NCBI GenBank assembly: GCA_907165275.2
Contig: OU015654.1
Coordinates: forward strand, 12,665,501-12,729,500
Reading direction: 5' to 3'
Length of the DNA stretch: 64,000 nucleotides
From: Zygaena filipendulae
Taxonomy: Eukaryota; Arthropoda; Insecta; Lepidoptera; Zygaenidae
Shown: positions 11,460-24,356 of the stretch, piece after piece
How positions within the stretch are numbered: the stretch's first letter is position 1
Layout: the number at the start of each line of letters is the position of its first letter
The notes under the pieces: model-generated
Told to the model about the DNA's origin: nothing
The model's database searches: none
What the model saw: only the letters and a program-made list of their open reading frames with translations
Made by a program: the position numbers and the translations under genes

Positions 11460-13740
11460 AAGCACATTTGTTTTTTAGTGATTTCAAGACATTATTTGTT
11501 AATTTGTACATATTAGGTATATGTACGTATTTGTGATATATTTCTATAGATACGAAAGATCATATCACGAAGCTATGTGCCACTAGCTTTCGATTGGTAC
11601 TCAAAGCTCAGTGGCCAGCGGCTGCCCATTTGTGGACGCTCCTCGATTGTGCAATATGAAGCAGTGAAACAATCCCACAATGTAGATATTGGATGCTGAT
11701 CTAATACCGTTATAAGGAGGTAAAGAGCTATAATACTTGACTCTACGAATTTAGTAGCAGTAGTATTTAGTAGTAGTATGGCGAGAATAATGGAAACAAT
11801 TGGTCACAGAAATACTTGTATGTACAACGCTGAAATATATATTACTCGTACAGAAAAACAATAAAAGAAGTCGAAAGCGAAAAACAAGAACGAAACAAAA
11901 GTTTGTGCCTTTGGATATGTAAGTACCTATCTAAGTTATAACGAATTCTTAAACAAAGTGAAATGGAAGATAATAAATATCCAAGTATAATATTTGTACT
12001 TGAAACGAACTTTTGTTTTCCTATAGCGGAGAAGAAGAGCAATGAATTTAACAACCTGTGTATGTACGTATGTTTGCTCATACATCGAACAGATGATGAT
12101 GTTATATTATATCTTAAAGAAATATTATAACATCATCTTTCAGTAAATTCCTCAGGGCGATAAGTTTATGTTGTCAATTTTGTGTCAACTTTGCAAACGA
12201 ATATTTTTTCGAAACATCCTTGGTGCAGTGACAAGTTCAAATGGTTGCTTTTTCGTAGCTATCTTAGAGGAATAATTTGTGAGAATACATTAAAGAACTC
12301 TGTACTAGTAGGTATAGTATTAAATTTATCTGTGCCCATGTACCAGAACACTCTGTTAGCCAATTTTTCTTGACACCACACTCACTATAGAGGTAGTAAC
12401 TCTCGCATGCGGACATAAGCCTGGTAGGCTCGGAGGCAATCCCGCTGCTGTTTAATTACGAGGCTCGGGCCTGTTTCCCTCCGTTAGTCACTCGTGAACG
12501 GGTATTAACCCAATCAATTTGTCACAGCACTTTCCACTGATAATCCCAACAGATTTACACTAGACGAAAACAACGGCGGCGTTTTTGTTCGATGCTTTTG
12601 TGTAAAACTGCCGTAAGTATTAAAAAAGAAAAGAACATAATATGTTGTGTGATATTATCACTTGTCAAAGGCCTTTGCCGTCTTAATAATAATAAGTCTA
12701 ATGGGTGAGATATTCGCAGTAGTTCACCTCGTAAGACTATTCAATAAGATTACTGGAAATCCCGCGAAGTATCTCTGTAAAGAATTGTGAAGGACTTCCA
12801 TAAGTGACCTCTTTGCAGGGGTATTTGAAAAATAGGAGCATAACGTTGAATTGCTTCTCGGTTGACATGGATATTTCAATTGTCGTTTCATAATATTGAA
12901 CAAAAATAGAATTGCAAAAGAGCCTGAAATCTTTTCGTCGCAAAAATATAACATGATTGAAACACAAGAAACTCCGAGACTCTCATCTTAAGAGCCCGTT
13001 CCCTAAGCACGAGAACGCGCAAAAATTCTAATAAACACAATTTTATTATTTGCCGACGAGAATGCCAGAATTTACACTTAACCACCTCGTAATAAACATA
13101 GAATTTTTTCTGCAATACGCAAATGTATCTTGGTTTTTGGGTGATATTTTTTTAAAGAGAACTGCTGTCGGAATTTGAGTCTTTCTGTTTTAGTAATAAA
13201 ATGGAAACGTTGAGTTCTTATTCTGCATATTTGGTTTTGAGCACTCGAATTGTAGACCCCTATTGCAAGCATCAGCCGTCAAAAAAGTACTGCTCGCTAA
13301 CGAGGGGGGAGCACGACGCGTGTTCTACTTACGACTTCTAGTTTCGTCCCCCAAGTGTGTTGCCAGTGATTGTTTCGTGATTCGAGCGAGTTTCTTTCAT
13401 TTTAAAAGTTTTCTTGTTTAAAAAGCAATCATTCCGCTATACGCTTAAAGCAGCAGAAACTGAAAACTTGTGTAAAGTTATGATATTCCAATAAATGTCA
13501 TGCTTTTTGTGTTAGCTTATGCAGCTCGTAGTTTGGAAAGTTAGAGGGTAACAACGAACATACCTTCTCAGTCGTTATTTTGCTGTTGAGGACTATATCT
13601 TCTCTTAATACCTTTATCCATCTATTTTCAGCTGGACCAGCTTCGAGACCTGACGCGGCCAAAGTTACGGGTTTCAGCCTCGAGGCGTTTCATCTATTCA
13701 AATCAATGCCCAAAGAGTCACTGGTCACAATACGTATAAA
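11460..13740. other. Stretch with no recognised gene or repeat
   Basis: AT-rich unique-looking sequence. Short minus-strand ORFs at 12.7-13.3 kb overlap each other in several frames and lack conserved motifs. A (TTTC)n run lies just outside at 10811-10838. Confidence 0.5.
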
Positions 13741-13753
13741 TGTCTAACCATCT

Positions 13754-13966
13754 GGGGCCCATACATCAAGTACATCACACGTTAAGGGGGGAGGGGGTCG
13801 ACGAAGTGTTACATTGTGTGACAAGGGGTGGGACGGGGCCTAAGTTTCGTGACGTCACATTTCAAAATCTTATACATCTAAGCTCCTTCTACCTCTTGTC
13901 TCACAAAGTCACACTTCGTCGACCCGCTCCTCCCTTATCGTATGAGGTATTTTAAGGATGGTCCCC
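13754..13966. mobile_element. Foldback repeat with GTCGAC-containing arms
   Basis: Left arm GGGGCCCATACATC...GGGGGTCGACGAAGTGTTAC and right arm CACACTTCGTCGACCCGCTC...GGTCCCC are inverted copies. The centre includes TGACGTCA at 13850-13857. The left part resembles a very common lepidopteran interspersed repeat. Non-coding. Confidence 0.65.
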
Positions 13967-14092
13967 TACAAAAACAGTTGTCCAAGTAATTTAGTACCTA
14001 CCCATAGTAAAGCACTGCTTACTTTGGGACCAGGTAGTGTAGTGTTTTAATTTTAGATGCTACTTTGATTTAATTTTTTATTATAAGTATAA

Positions 14093-14291
14093 TCCCTACT
14101 AATATTATAAACGTAAAAGTAATTCTGTCTGTCTGTCTGTCGCTTTCACGCCTTAACGGCGCAACCGATCACCATACAATTTTGCATACACGTTATCAGG
14201 GGTACAGAGAAGGACATAGGGTACTTTTTATCCCGGAATCCTCGCGGGGAACTCCCAACTTATCGCGGGTGAAACCGCAGGGAACAGCCAG
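14093..14291 (+). mobile_element. Helitron-like element
   Basis: TCCCTACTAATATTATAAAC start, (CTGT)n, CGCGGGTGAAACCGCAGG hairpin and CCAG end (CTAG with one change), 199 bp. Confidence 0.75.
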
Positions 14292-15693
14292 TATTTATAT
14301 AATGTTAAACGTCAACGTAACGATTTTTTGGCCCATCGTCGCGTCGTGCCCAAAGGGGTGAAACTTTAAAACATGCATACAGGTTGAGCCCAAAGTACCA
14401 CAAGTGAATCGCGCCAACGTGCAACGCAAAGGCGCGATAACAATCTGGCGGCTGTAGGTATAGGAATATTCGATCCATGCGTAAATGCTAATGTGATCTA
14501 CCGAGTCCCGACACTCAATGTGTCTCGTTATTTCGATTGTTCTCAAATATTTATTGACAACGTTCTCTATTAGAATACAGAAAATATTCAGCAAACGTAT
14601 CACCTTCGGCCGGATCTTTTGTTCGTTAAATTACACTTGGGTAAATTGAGAAAACAAAAGAACTTTGATCTTTACGAGTACGCATCGATGTAAACGACGT
14701 GTAGGTAAAGTGATAAAAGAATTCTAAGAAAAATTCTGTTCGAGTCATCTATATCTAATTTTAAGATGACAAAATCTTTAAAGAAAGATGCTTTAATCAT
14801 TTATAGGCAATAAAGGTATCACTTCAATATCATGAATTTTTTAAATCGTATTTAACTACAGGATGTTCAAAGAATAGTTACGTTCAATAACTACTTTTAA
14901 TCATTTGATTGGTCCAATCAAACCATAAAAACATTTTGTTGCTCGTAAACGAAATGAGATTTATCATCGTCAGTATTTAAAATAAAAACAACGCTTACAT
15001 ACTACTACACATTTTATATTCAGATAACCGATTTAATCAATTCACGCTGCACAGGCCCGCGGGCCAATCCAGCATTTTCCTCATAAATCAGAACTATAAA
15101 TAAAAAACTATCGAATTCATGTTTAAAACTCTAAACTTGCAGCGTATAGAGATAAAAAAATCCTGTAATATATTGTTTCGAACAACAACAAAAAAACCAG
15201 TCCATTAAACGCCGTATCTCACCCCGGGCTGTCAAGCTGATAACGCGAACACGATGGAGGGAGACAGCGCTGCGTTAGAGCGAGAGGCTCGAACTCGATC
15301 TGTCTTAATATTAATGTAGTTGTTAGGCGAATGATGAATGGCGACATTACAAAGCACTTTGAGGTGTACAGTTCTGTTATTATTCCTCGAGGGTGTTCTA
15401 GTCGATGGATGTCGGAGTTTAAATAAGTTAAATTAGCCAAATTAAGTCTTCCCGCGGTCGATTTTGACCAATCAAATGTGTCGCTCTTAATATAATTTCT
15501 TGGCGTTTTGTCATTTTCTACTTTAGAGTTCATGGTATACCTGAAACAATCAGTTCTTAGATAGCTTAAAAGTAACACAAAAAGATCATACTGTAGAGTT
15601 AGTCAAGAATTACACTAATAGATCTTAGATACTATTGGTAAAGGATTAAGAAAAATCTAATTATTTAATCGCTGAAACATTGTAAATTTTTTT

Positions 15694-15838
15694 AAGGCGG
15701 AAATCAAAGATGGCGGTTCAGTCATTTATTTTCATGTCGATAAAAAATGGTTAAAAATGGATTTTGTTGTATACGTAAGGTGCTGTATTGGGCAATAATA
15801 ATAATAATTTTCACAGTGACGGTTTTTTATTGAGCACA
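15694..15838 (+). repeat. Interspersed repeat, inverted partner at 21178-21312
   Basis: AAGATGGCGGTTCAGTCATT, TATTTTCATGTCGATAAAAA, GGTGCTGTATTGGGCAATAA and TTTTCACAGTGACGG recur in opposite orientation at 21178-21312. Class unknown. Confidence 0.7.
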
Positions 15839-17590
15839 TAAATGTACGAATACATTGGATATTTTTCATTAATCTTACTTTAGGTACATTGGATGTGTGT
15901 CATTAGTCGTATTGTACATTATACCTAATATAATATAAAACATTTATTCCCAGTCACAATGACTAAAACTACACAGAGTTTAAGAGACTTACTTATTTAG
16001 TACACGTATTGTTAATGTAGAAAAGCCAAAGTGAGAGAGCGGAATCCGTGCTAGGATATCCTGTGTTACTTAGTAAGTATACGCATTTACTGTATGGAGA
16101 TACGTACGCTTACTACGTATTTTGTGTACGTAAATGTTACTGGATCTTTGTGTAATATGCTACAGTTCTTTAAGTATGCATACATACATACAACTGCATA
16201 CATTACAATAATGTAATTAGTACCGTTGTATAACAGCTGTTTTACACGGCATAGGCGTCTAGTCATTAGTGCGAATTTATTTCTTAGTATAATTTTTTTA
16301 TATTAAATCGTTAATGTCGAGACAGGTTTCAGTCGACCTATTGGATCTTATTTCGGATTTTAAACAACGGTAAAATATAATGCTTTAAGCTATTTCCTAT
16401 AAAAACGTCCGTATACAAGGTAAGGACGTTATTTGCTTCTGTTTCTTTTTTTTGTAATTGTAAAACTGTAGATTTACATTGTGCAACTCGCAGTTGGATA
16501 ACTTACCTAGAATAACCGGAAATTAAGATAAAATAACAACAGAACTAAACCCAGTGCATGACGCACTGAAGTTTCCTGAAATCTGACAAAAACGAAGTGG
16601 AAAAAACACTGTTTTTTTGCCCCTGTCAGTAGAGTAGATAAAAATCTTTGTGAAACACAATCTTCGTATACACCGATATAGCTAGCTACCGAATCGCTAG
16701 TACAAGTGATTAATGGCCTTATATATCAATTACTGGTGTCAGATGCATGTTGCTTTTTGCCGGCCAAGAGCGGGCGTAGCGCGAGGGGAGACTTCGAATG
16801 TTGTTCAAGACGTATTGCTTTAAAATGAAAGGTGGACGGTAGGTATATGCGAAACTACAGATTGGTCGGTAATACGGCCTGAGGGATGGGGTTAATGTCA
16901 AAAGTTGGTTACATTGTCGCATTGAAAGATCGTACAGAGACCACTGTTGGAGCTGAAACTTTGACTGGGAACCTACTTTTGAACTTGACAAATTAAATTA
17001 TGAGATACGATTACTTAACTGTATTTAAAGTGAATGAATTCACAAAAGTCACGTTTTTTGTAAAGTAAGCCTTAAAGTATATTAAGTAAATTCTTAAAGT
17101 CGTTACTAGATTAGCCTGTAAGGATTATATGTTTTTTTTAAATAAATAATAGTGGAAGATTAGGAAAATGCATAAATTTTGAGATAAAAAAAAAATATTT
17201 TTTTCAAATTCGCTTTTGATTATAGTCTAAACGAGTAGGACTTGCCAACAAATTTGGGCTTCGAGATTGACAGACAGATTTGTTCTGTTCAATGTGAATA
17301 AATTCTAAACTTAATATAGATACTAATATTGATATTTTATAAGATCAAATCACTATAGCGAAATGGAAATAATTTTCCGCATCGGGATGATAAAGTTTCA
17401 ATGGTTAATATCAATGAATGGCACCCGAGGGATGGGGAAGACTTCCCACGCAAATATAATACGCAGGTACAGGTATATATATATATATATACAGCCGGTA
17501 TATACAATATACATATACATTTAGACACAGTAGAAAATCTACTTGAATAGCTTCGGTACAAGCAATATGGTTATTGTTGATTTGATACTT

Positions 17591-17783
17591 GTCTATACTA
17601 AAACGTATATTATAAAGAGGTAAAGTTGGTGAGTTGTGAGTTTGTGACGTTGTAGGGGGTAATCTCTAGATCTACTGAAACGATTATGAAAATTCTTTCA
17701 CTTATAGAAAGCTACGTTAGTCCTGAGTGATATAGGGTACTTTTTATTTCGGAATTCCCACGGAACTCAGCTGGTAGCTAATA
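17591..17783 (+). mobile_element. Helitron-like element, 3' end damaged
   Basis: TCTATACTAAAACGTATATT start and the CTTTCACTTATAGAAAGCTA core as at 31.2 kb; the 3' hairpin is degraded. Confidence 0.55.
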
Positions 17784-18420
17784 AAAATTAAACGTCGAAC
17801 ATCGTAATGAGCCGATGTGTTAAACTTTAAATTTTGATGGCTATGGTACTATGTAGTTTGAATCTAAAATACTCTTTTAGAGTTTTCGAGGGGATCCTGA
17901 AATTTAACTGTTTTAATTTTTCAGTTACATTGTAACTTTTTTCGTTACGGTGACATATTGCACTGGACAAAAATTTATTTTATAATTTCAGATGAATCTT
18001 GTAACGTTGTATATTTAAAAGGACTTTCTGCATAAGTACTATTGTGTGCGAGCTGTTACCTCGTATAAAATGGGAGTGGTTTTAAAAGTACGCGAAAACT
18101 CGGTATACTTTAAAACTTTACAGACGTCTTTTCTTTAATAGGAAGTACCCGTGGCTACTTATAGGCGAGTCTACGGTCTACCTGTTGTGTTCCGTTTGAG
18201 TTGGAAAAGCAAAAGAAAAATTCTGATAGATTAAATTTTCTGAATGGATTTCCATGCTCGTTTAGTTGTTACTCTACATCCCTTACTATGTATATGTATA
18301 ACAGCCACCCGCAGAGTTGTTTTAATGATTACTTAGATTTAAGTAGAGATTTTGAAACTTAAACTGCAACACTCAGAGACGCTCATTAAATTAATTGGCA
18401 TTTAACTAAATTAAACTTAA

Positions 18421-18546
18421 TGGGCATGTTGAATATTTTTTTTTAGCCCGTCTTGTAGATTAATAAAAAATATTGGACACGTATTTTTTCTTTTTTTACG
18501 TAATAAAAAAATAATGGCGATACATTGAGTTGAAATTTCGCGTGAC
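18421..18546. mobile_element. Half copy of the CRE-bearing MITE
   Basis: TGGGCATGTTGAAT, then AGCCCGTCTTGTAGATTAAT and a TTGAGTTGAAATTTCGCGTG stretch match one arm of the family. It is cut at CGTGAC and joined directly to a Helitron-like 3' fragment that ends with CTAG near 18622. Confidence 0.7.
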
Positions 18547-19136
18547 TACTTTTATTTCAGAAAAAAATAGTTCCTGCGGGAATACCGAAAGTCACGCGGG
18601 TGAGTCCGCAGGGCACAGCTAGTCGTAAATAAAAACGTGGGTTTACGTGAGTGAAAGACCTTAGCATTTGATGTGTCGGGAATTTTTTTAAAGAAAAAAA
18701 AAAACCTCCCTTAATATTATGATTGGCAAAGGTAGTAAACAGGCATCTCTTTGGCACAATATTTACACGCTTTTTTCGCCACAGGGGTTATTCGTCTAAA
18801 AAAATATTCTTTGACAAAATAAATGTCACTTTTACTAGATTGATTATAATAAATCGATTTATGAATATCAATGTAGGTACCTACCTACATCATCGGAATT
18901 ATTTGCTCACTGTAGCTGATATACCTATATACATATAGGTACAAAATATATTGAAATATCAAAAGATTAGCAGTAGCACTTAGCTGTTCATCCGTGTGAC
19001 ATTCAAAAGTTATTCCCGCGGGAACTCTTCGTTATAGAGTAAAAAATTTTATTCTCTTTCATTAAAATAATTTTTGAATTCGGTCCCAGAGATTACTACT
19101 ACATCCCAACATATACAAATTTATAAACCTAGTTTA

Positions 19137-19341
19137 TCTCTACTAATATTATAAATGCTAAAGTAACTCTGTCTGTCTGTCTGTTACGCTTTGACGCCTT
19201 AAGGGCTCAACCGATCATCATGAAATTTTACATATACCTACACGTTGTCGGGGGGACAGAGAAGGACATAAGGTACTTTTTATCCCGAATTCCCGCGGGA
19301 ACTCCGAAATTACCGCGGGTGAAACCGTGGGGAACAGCTAG
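19137..19341 (+). mobile_element. Helitron-like element
   Basis: TCTCTACTAATATTATAAAT start, (CTGT)n, hairpin and CAGCTAG end; 205 bp, close to 14093-14291 and 26974-27167. Confidence 0.8.
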
Positions 19342-20324
19342 TACCTATCTAATATTAGTGTAGAATTGTTTCCTACTGTAAGTAGGTAAATTATAAACTG
19401 ACTGTGTTAAGTAAACAAAAAAATACCTTTTCCGGTCGCACCGCGATTCTTCGAAACTAATTAATCTATTTTTTTAATATAATATCCCTTCGTCCAGGTG
19501 AACTTTTGAACATCTCTATCAAGCAAAACATATTTAGGTAGGTACGTGTTTAAATATCACAGCGAGACTAACCCTTATGGTTTTGGTAATAGAGGTTATA
19601 GTTCTTTGGATTTTTATTGTGACTTATGCCCTTGTTTACGGCTGTGACGGTGAAATAAAACATTAATTGCTGTCAGAGACGCAAGGGGCGAGACAAAAGG
19701 CTTTTTTTCGACACTATTGTACCAGCGCGGCCCCCAGTCACGGTCGGAGGCGCGCCTCCTTTTTTATATGAAAATGTATGTGCGAGAAATAAAGTGATGA
19801 AAAATAATAATGTATTAAATTAATACACGGGACGGTATTCTGTCTGTTACTATGCGAGTTATTCCTACATCTGCTTCGTTCAATATAAACGAAAATGTTA
19901 ATAAACTAAAACTGAAAATACTTTTAGAAGTTACTTTTTATTAATTGTAGATTATAGATAGATATTAAAAAAATATATTATAATTCCATTAAAATCATTA
20001 TAAAGAAAATTATTGTTTTTCTTATACTAAACTAGTATCTGATTTAGTAGGTATAAGAATAACAATAATTCGAAATGCATTTTGAAATGATCAGACTAGG
20101 TAGATACTAAACAATTTTTTGTTGCCGAGATCATTTTTGACTTCCCGGATTTTTTTCGAAATAAGGAACTTTTTATTAAGCACTGTACTAAAATTCATTT
20201 GTACGAACAAAATGTACGAAAAAAGTTATTTACGATTTTATTCACATTTCTGATACCCTAACCTAACTTGGTCCCATAAAACCTTTTGATCCTTGTCGGA
20301 GACAGGATTTATTAAGCTATTAAA

Positions 20325-20465
20325 TTTTTTTTTTTTATGTCATAGGGGCAAACGGGCAAGTGGTACACCTGATGGTAAGTGATCACCGCCGCCCATGGAC
20401 ATCTGCAATACCAGAAAGCATGCAGGTGCGTTGCCGACCTGGGATGGGGATGGATTTTAAAAAAA
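20325..20465 (+). repeat. Common lepidopteran interspersed repeat
   Basis: T-rich head, TATGTCATAGGGGCAAACGG, GGTACACCTGATGGTAAGTG, CCGCCGCCCATGGACATCTG, GCAGGTGCGTTGCCGACCTG. Matches the split copy at 49370-49985. Non-coding. Confidence 0.7.
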
Positions 20466-20579
20466 TCGCTGATTTCTCGCTGAATGCACATTTTTTTTTT
20501 CAAAATCTGTAAATGCCGATAGAAATTACTTAAAAAACTAAGGGAAGGAAATTTCCAACCTGTAGGTATACCTACTAAC

Positions 20580-20850
20580 TGTTGCCCGCGGTTTCACCCG
20601 CGTTAATTTCGGAGATCCCGCGTGATTAGGGGATAACAGTACCTACTGTATATCCTTTTCTATTTCTTTGACAAAGTATGGCGTACAAAATTTTATGCAG
20701 TTTAACTCGCGATAATTTGGGAGTTCCAGCGCGAATTCCAGGACAAAAGCTACCCTATGTCCTTCTCTGTACACCTGATAACGTGTATAGAAAACATAGT
20801 GATTTGATCGATTGAGCCGTTTTGCCGTGAATGCGTAATCTACTTTAATC
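20580..20850 (-). mobile_element. Helitron-like fragments
   Basis: CCCGCGGTTTCACCCGCGTT hairpin, then TACCCTATGTCCTTCTCTGT and ACCTGATAACGTGTAT core pieces, rearranged. Confidence 0.55.
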
Positions 20851-21177
20851 AGACCGTACAAAAATCTCGGCCCCTGCAGTATATTATATTAAAAAAAATT
20901 CGTGGTGCACCCAAAACCTGTATCCGCGCCTTCGGGACACTGGACGGATTTTTACACTATGGCTCTATTATGCCTTTAGAGTTTTATTATCGTCTTTCTT
21001 TTCTTTCTTGTATATAATGTATTTAGCCAGTTTCGAGTAAATGCAAAAATTTGTGTTTAACATCGTTGTACGGTTTGAACTTGTAGGCCATGGTACTGAA
21101 TAGACTACAAGAACTTTCTCGGAGCTCCTGGACGATACCGAAGAAATCAGCTCGAAATGTCATATAATATCTTCTTG

Positions 21178-21312
21178 AGCACACAAAAAACTGTCACTGT
21201 GAAAATTATTGTCCAATACAGCACCATAAAACAACAAAATCCACTTTTAAAATTTTTTTATTGACGTGAAAATAAATGACTGAACCGCCATCTTCGATGC
21301 CCGCCAAAAACC
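21178..21312 (-). repeat. Interspersed repeat, partner of 15694-15838
   Basis: AACTGTCACTGTGAAAATTA, CCAATACAGCACCATA and ACTGAACCGCCATCTTCGAT are the reverse complement of the 15.7-kb copy with scattered changes. Confidence 0.7.
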
Positions 21313-21568
21313 TTTATTATCGTCATATTTTATTAATGAAATAAATATACATATACGAAAAGGGGTATGTGTGTAACGTTTACGCTATTTTATAGTGACT
21401 GCTTTATTAAGTTCCCCGTCAGCGAGCAGCAGCGAGCCTTGCGCATGACGTGTTTACGAGCGAACGTTGAATTTACGCCCGTTTTGTGACTGTCGGATTG
21501 TATTTCCAATGGGATTGTTTATTATATTTCCTATAAATTATAACACACAACATAATTATAATATAACT

Positions 21569-21735
21569 AGCCGTTCCTCGCGGTTTCACCCGCCTCAATT
21601 TGGGAGTTCCCGATGGAATTCCAGGGCAAACTATACGTATGAACCTTTCTCTTGAATCACTATATCTATAGGTGAAAACCGCATGAAAATCCGTTCACTA
21701 GTTTTTTGGGATATGCGCCGTACTCTGATTTGCGT
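21569..21735 (-). mobile_element. Helitron-like element
   Basis: CTAGCCGTTCCTCGCGGTTT, CACCCGCCTCAATTTGGGAG at the 3' end; the 5' end is diverged. Confidence 0.6.
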
Positions 21736-21807
21736 ACCTACATTGAGACAGGGGATAGTCCGTTAATGGTGTTAAATACTTTAAATCTTTAGGTACTCTA
21801 TACTATA

Positions 21808-22048
21808 ATTGGACATAGATAAGCAATAGTGTGTTAACCCACACTGGAGAAATTTTGAGTCAATCGTGTTATAAAAGTAGGAGCGCCATTTGTGTCAATA
21901 TTTTTTATGTTCAACATTTAGTTACATATTTAAGCAATGTAATAAGGTAAACACATAATTAAAAAACGTTCCTTAAGTCTCAATAAATCGTTCTGAATCA
22001 ATAACTTAATTTTGTGGGTTAACATGTTATTGCTTATCTGCGTCCAAT
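21808..22048 (+). mobile_element. Tc1/mariner-type MITE, copy 2
   Basis: 241 bp, near-identical along its length to 6910-7151 in the same orientation (ATTGGACATAGATAAGCAAT start, GCTTATCTGCGTCCAAT end). TA on the left; the right flank reads TTA. Confidence 0.85.
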
Positions 22049-22184
22049 TTATAATTTATTTATTCTCTTTATTCTATCTATACATTTATATCTGCAAATA
22101 AAATCGAAATGTGTATTTACTGTTCCAAATTACCAGCTTTTTACTAAGTACGGTACTTAGGTAAATAAAAAAATCCATGTATTA

Positions 22185-22369
22185 AATTTTTGTCTGTCTG
22201 TCAATCTGTTCCAGCTAATCTCTGCAACGTCTGGACCGATTTTAACAGGACCTTCACTGGCAGATAGCTGACGTTTCGTTTTGAAGAGTAAGTAAGGCTA
22301 CTTTTATGATAGAAAAATTCCTGCGGGAATTCCGAAACTCACGCGGGTGAAACCGCGGGGCACAGCTAG
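22185..22369 (+). mobile_element. Helitron-like element
   Basis: (CTGT)n start region, ACGCGGGTGAAACCGCGGGG hairpin and CACAGCTAG end. A second degraded 3' end follows to about 22544 (GGGGATCCACTAG). Confidence 0.7.
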
Positions 22370-22695
22370 TATGAATAAAGTGAAAAACCACTTATCCGAT
22401 ATAAAAAACTCTTTCACTTAAAGGAAGCTACAGTGTTTCTATATGATATGTGATATGAGGTAGGTAGGTACATTATATCCAGGAATTCTCGCGGGAACTC
22501 CGAAATTAAATAACGCGAGTGAAACCGTGGGGGATCCACTAGTAACTATACTAAATGTAGATGTTTTGTCTATTCTATTTTTGTCAACTCCATCACTTCA
22601 CAGAACTGGCGCAGTGATATTGTGACACGTCACTCATATAATTCATAAAAGTTTCGAGGCACAGTTGTTTCGGAACGTGTGATTTCTATAATCTA

Positions 22696-23195
22696 CTAGC
22701 TGTCCCCCGCGATTTCATCCGCGGTAATTTCGGAGTTCCCGCGGGAATTGCGGGGAAAAGTTCTTTGTACCCCGGTCAGTAGTTTACGGTGATTAGCTGT
22801 TCGCTTTAATTCCGGAGTTCCCGCGGGAATTTCGGGATAAAAACTATCCTATCTTTTAAGTTGGACCATATTATAAATGGTTGCAAAATTTTATCAAAGT
22901 CCGTTCCGTAGTTTCGGAGTCCATCGCGGACAAACAACGTGATACGTGATTTATATATATTAGACTAGCTGTCCCCCGCGATTTCATCCGCGGTAATTTC
23001 GGAGTTCCCGCGGAGGTTGCGGGAAAAAAGTACTCTATGTCCTTCAGTTCCCGAGGGAATTCCGGGATAAAAGCTATCCTATCTTTTAAGTTGGACCATA
23101 TTTTAAATGGTTACAAAATTTTATCAAAATCCGTTCAGTAGTTTCGGAGTCCATCGCGGACAAACAACGTGACACGTGATTTATATATATTAGAT
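22696..23195 (-). mobile_element. Helitron-like elements, two in tandem
   Basis: Two copies (22696-22964 and 22965-23195) in the same orientation, each starting CTAGCTGTCCCCCGCG and ending ATATATATTAGA; the 5' TC end of one abuts the CTAG 3' end of the next with no spacer. Confidence 0.8.
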
Positions 23196-24196
23196 TAAGA
23201 TGTACATAATATCTACCCATAACCAAGAAATTTGAGATACTGACAGTTCGCCGCTGTTTCACCCACGTTAATTGCGGAGTATCCGTGAGAATTCCGGGAT
23301 AAAAAGTACCCTATGTCCTTTTCTGCATCCCTCACAACGTGCATGATCGGTTGAGCCTTTAAGGCATGAAAGCGTAACAATTTATAATATTAGTATTTAG
23401 AAGGAATTAGTTAAGTAGGATAATTTATAAAATACTAGTTAGGATAATATCAAAAATAAAACTAATTGGGATTTCATTTCTTGAGATTTTAAGAGCATTT
23501 AAATGAGTAAAAAGAGCGAACAGATGCATAGTTCAGCAAGATTTGATCGCACATTCTCGACCACCTTAATTACAGAGGCAATAACAACGGTATATATCGG
23601 TCATTCACCAGCTACGGTGCATACAGACGGACGAAATGACGAAACGAATACCGAACTACCGGGTAATAGACACGGTGAGTTAAAACTAAATATATTTTAT
23701 TGTACACGTAGATAAAACCGTTTCACATTCACGTTTCATATCTATTTATAGAGATATCAAGTTGTGGCTCCCCGAGATTTCAGTCGAGTAGATTTTCAGA
23801 TTCTCTCGGGACTTCTTAGTCTAGTGATGACCTTATGCAAAAATAAATATATTATTACTAGATGTGCCCCGCGGTTTGATCCGCATGAGTTTAAATTTAG
23901 GAATCCCACAGGAACTCCAAAGTAGTTTAATTTACCCCTAATGACATTAGCTAATTGGCAGTGAAACTTGTGTCAAAATCGGTCCAACCGTTCCAAAGAT
24001 TCAGCCGTGTGAGTTTCGGGATTCCCGCAGGAACTCCAAACTTCTTCTATAAAAACCTTTTCCTGACAATAACGAACACAAAAAATGGTTTATCCAATTT
24101 GTTGCAGTCGTTCGCAAGTTATATGCTTAGCAACACATTTGGCGATTCATTTTTATTTATATAAGATTTAGGCTTGGCAGATAGGCCTAAACTTAC

Positions 24197-24356
24197 CATC
24201 TTGTTTGACGGTGTTGCCCAGCGGTCCGCGGCTGGCCAGCCACACGAACAGGATCCAGCGCAGCATCAGCGCGAGGTTGCCGCATCTCCGCAGCTCCGGC
24301 TGGTTGTGGAAGTGCCTGACTGTGGGCCGGTGTACTCCTGTGCGCGAGCGCGCCAT
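24197..24356 (-). CDS. First coding exon of an unrecognised, probably secreted or membrane protein
   Basis: ATG at 24354-24356 sits in ACCATGG, and an in-frame reading of 53 codons plus one base ends at a strong donor (GATG|GTAAGT). The product begins MARSRTGVHRPTVRHFHNQP, then a basic stretch and a hydrophobic core (LALMLRWILFVWLAS, residues about 28-42), consistent with a long signal peptide or signal anchor, then RGPLGNTVKQD. The exon is GC-rich against an AT-rich background. The upstream sequence has no in-frame ATG and looks like 5' UTR (repeated GTGCAAAAGTGCAGTG). I do not recognise the family. Remaining exons should lie at lower coordinates; see 10862-11045 for one phase-compatible candidate. 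Confidence 0.6.

Noticed and set aside
12724..13272. Overlapping minus-strand ORFs
   Set aside because: Three frames open at once in AT-rich DNA, no motifs, no consistent splice sites.
15219..15578. 119-codon minus-strand ORF
   Set aside because: No domain, no splice support and low-information composition; kept out for lack of evidence.
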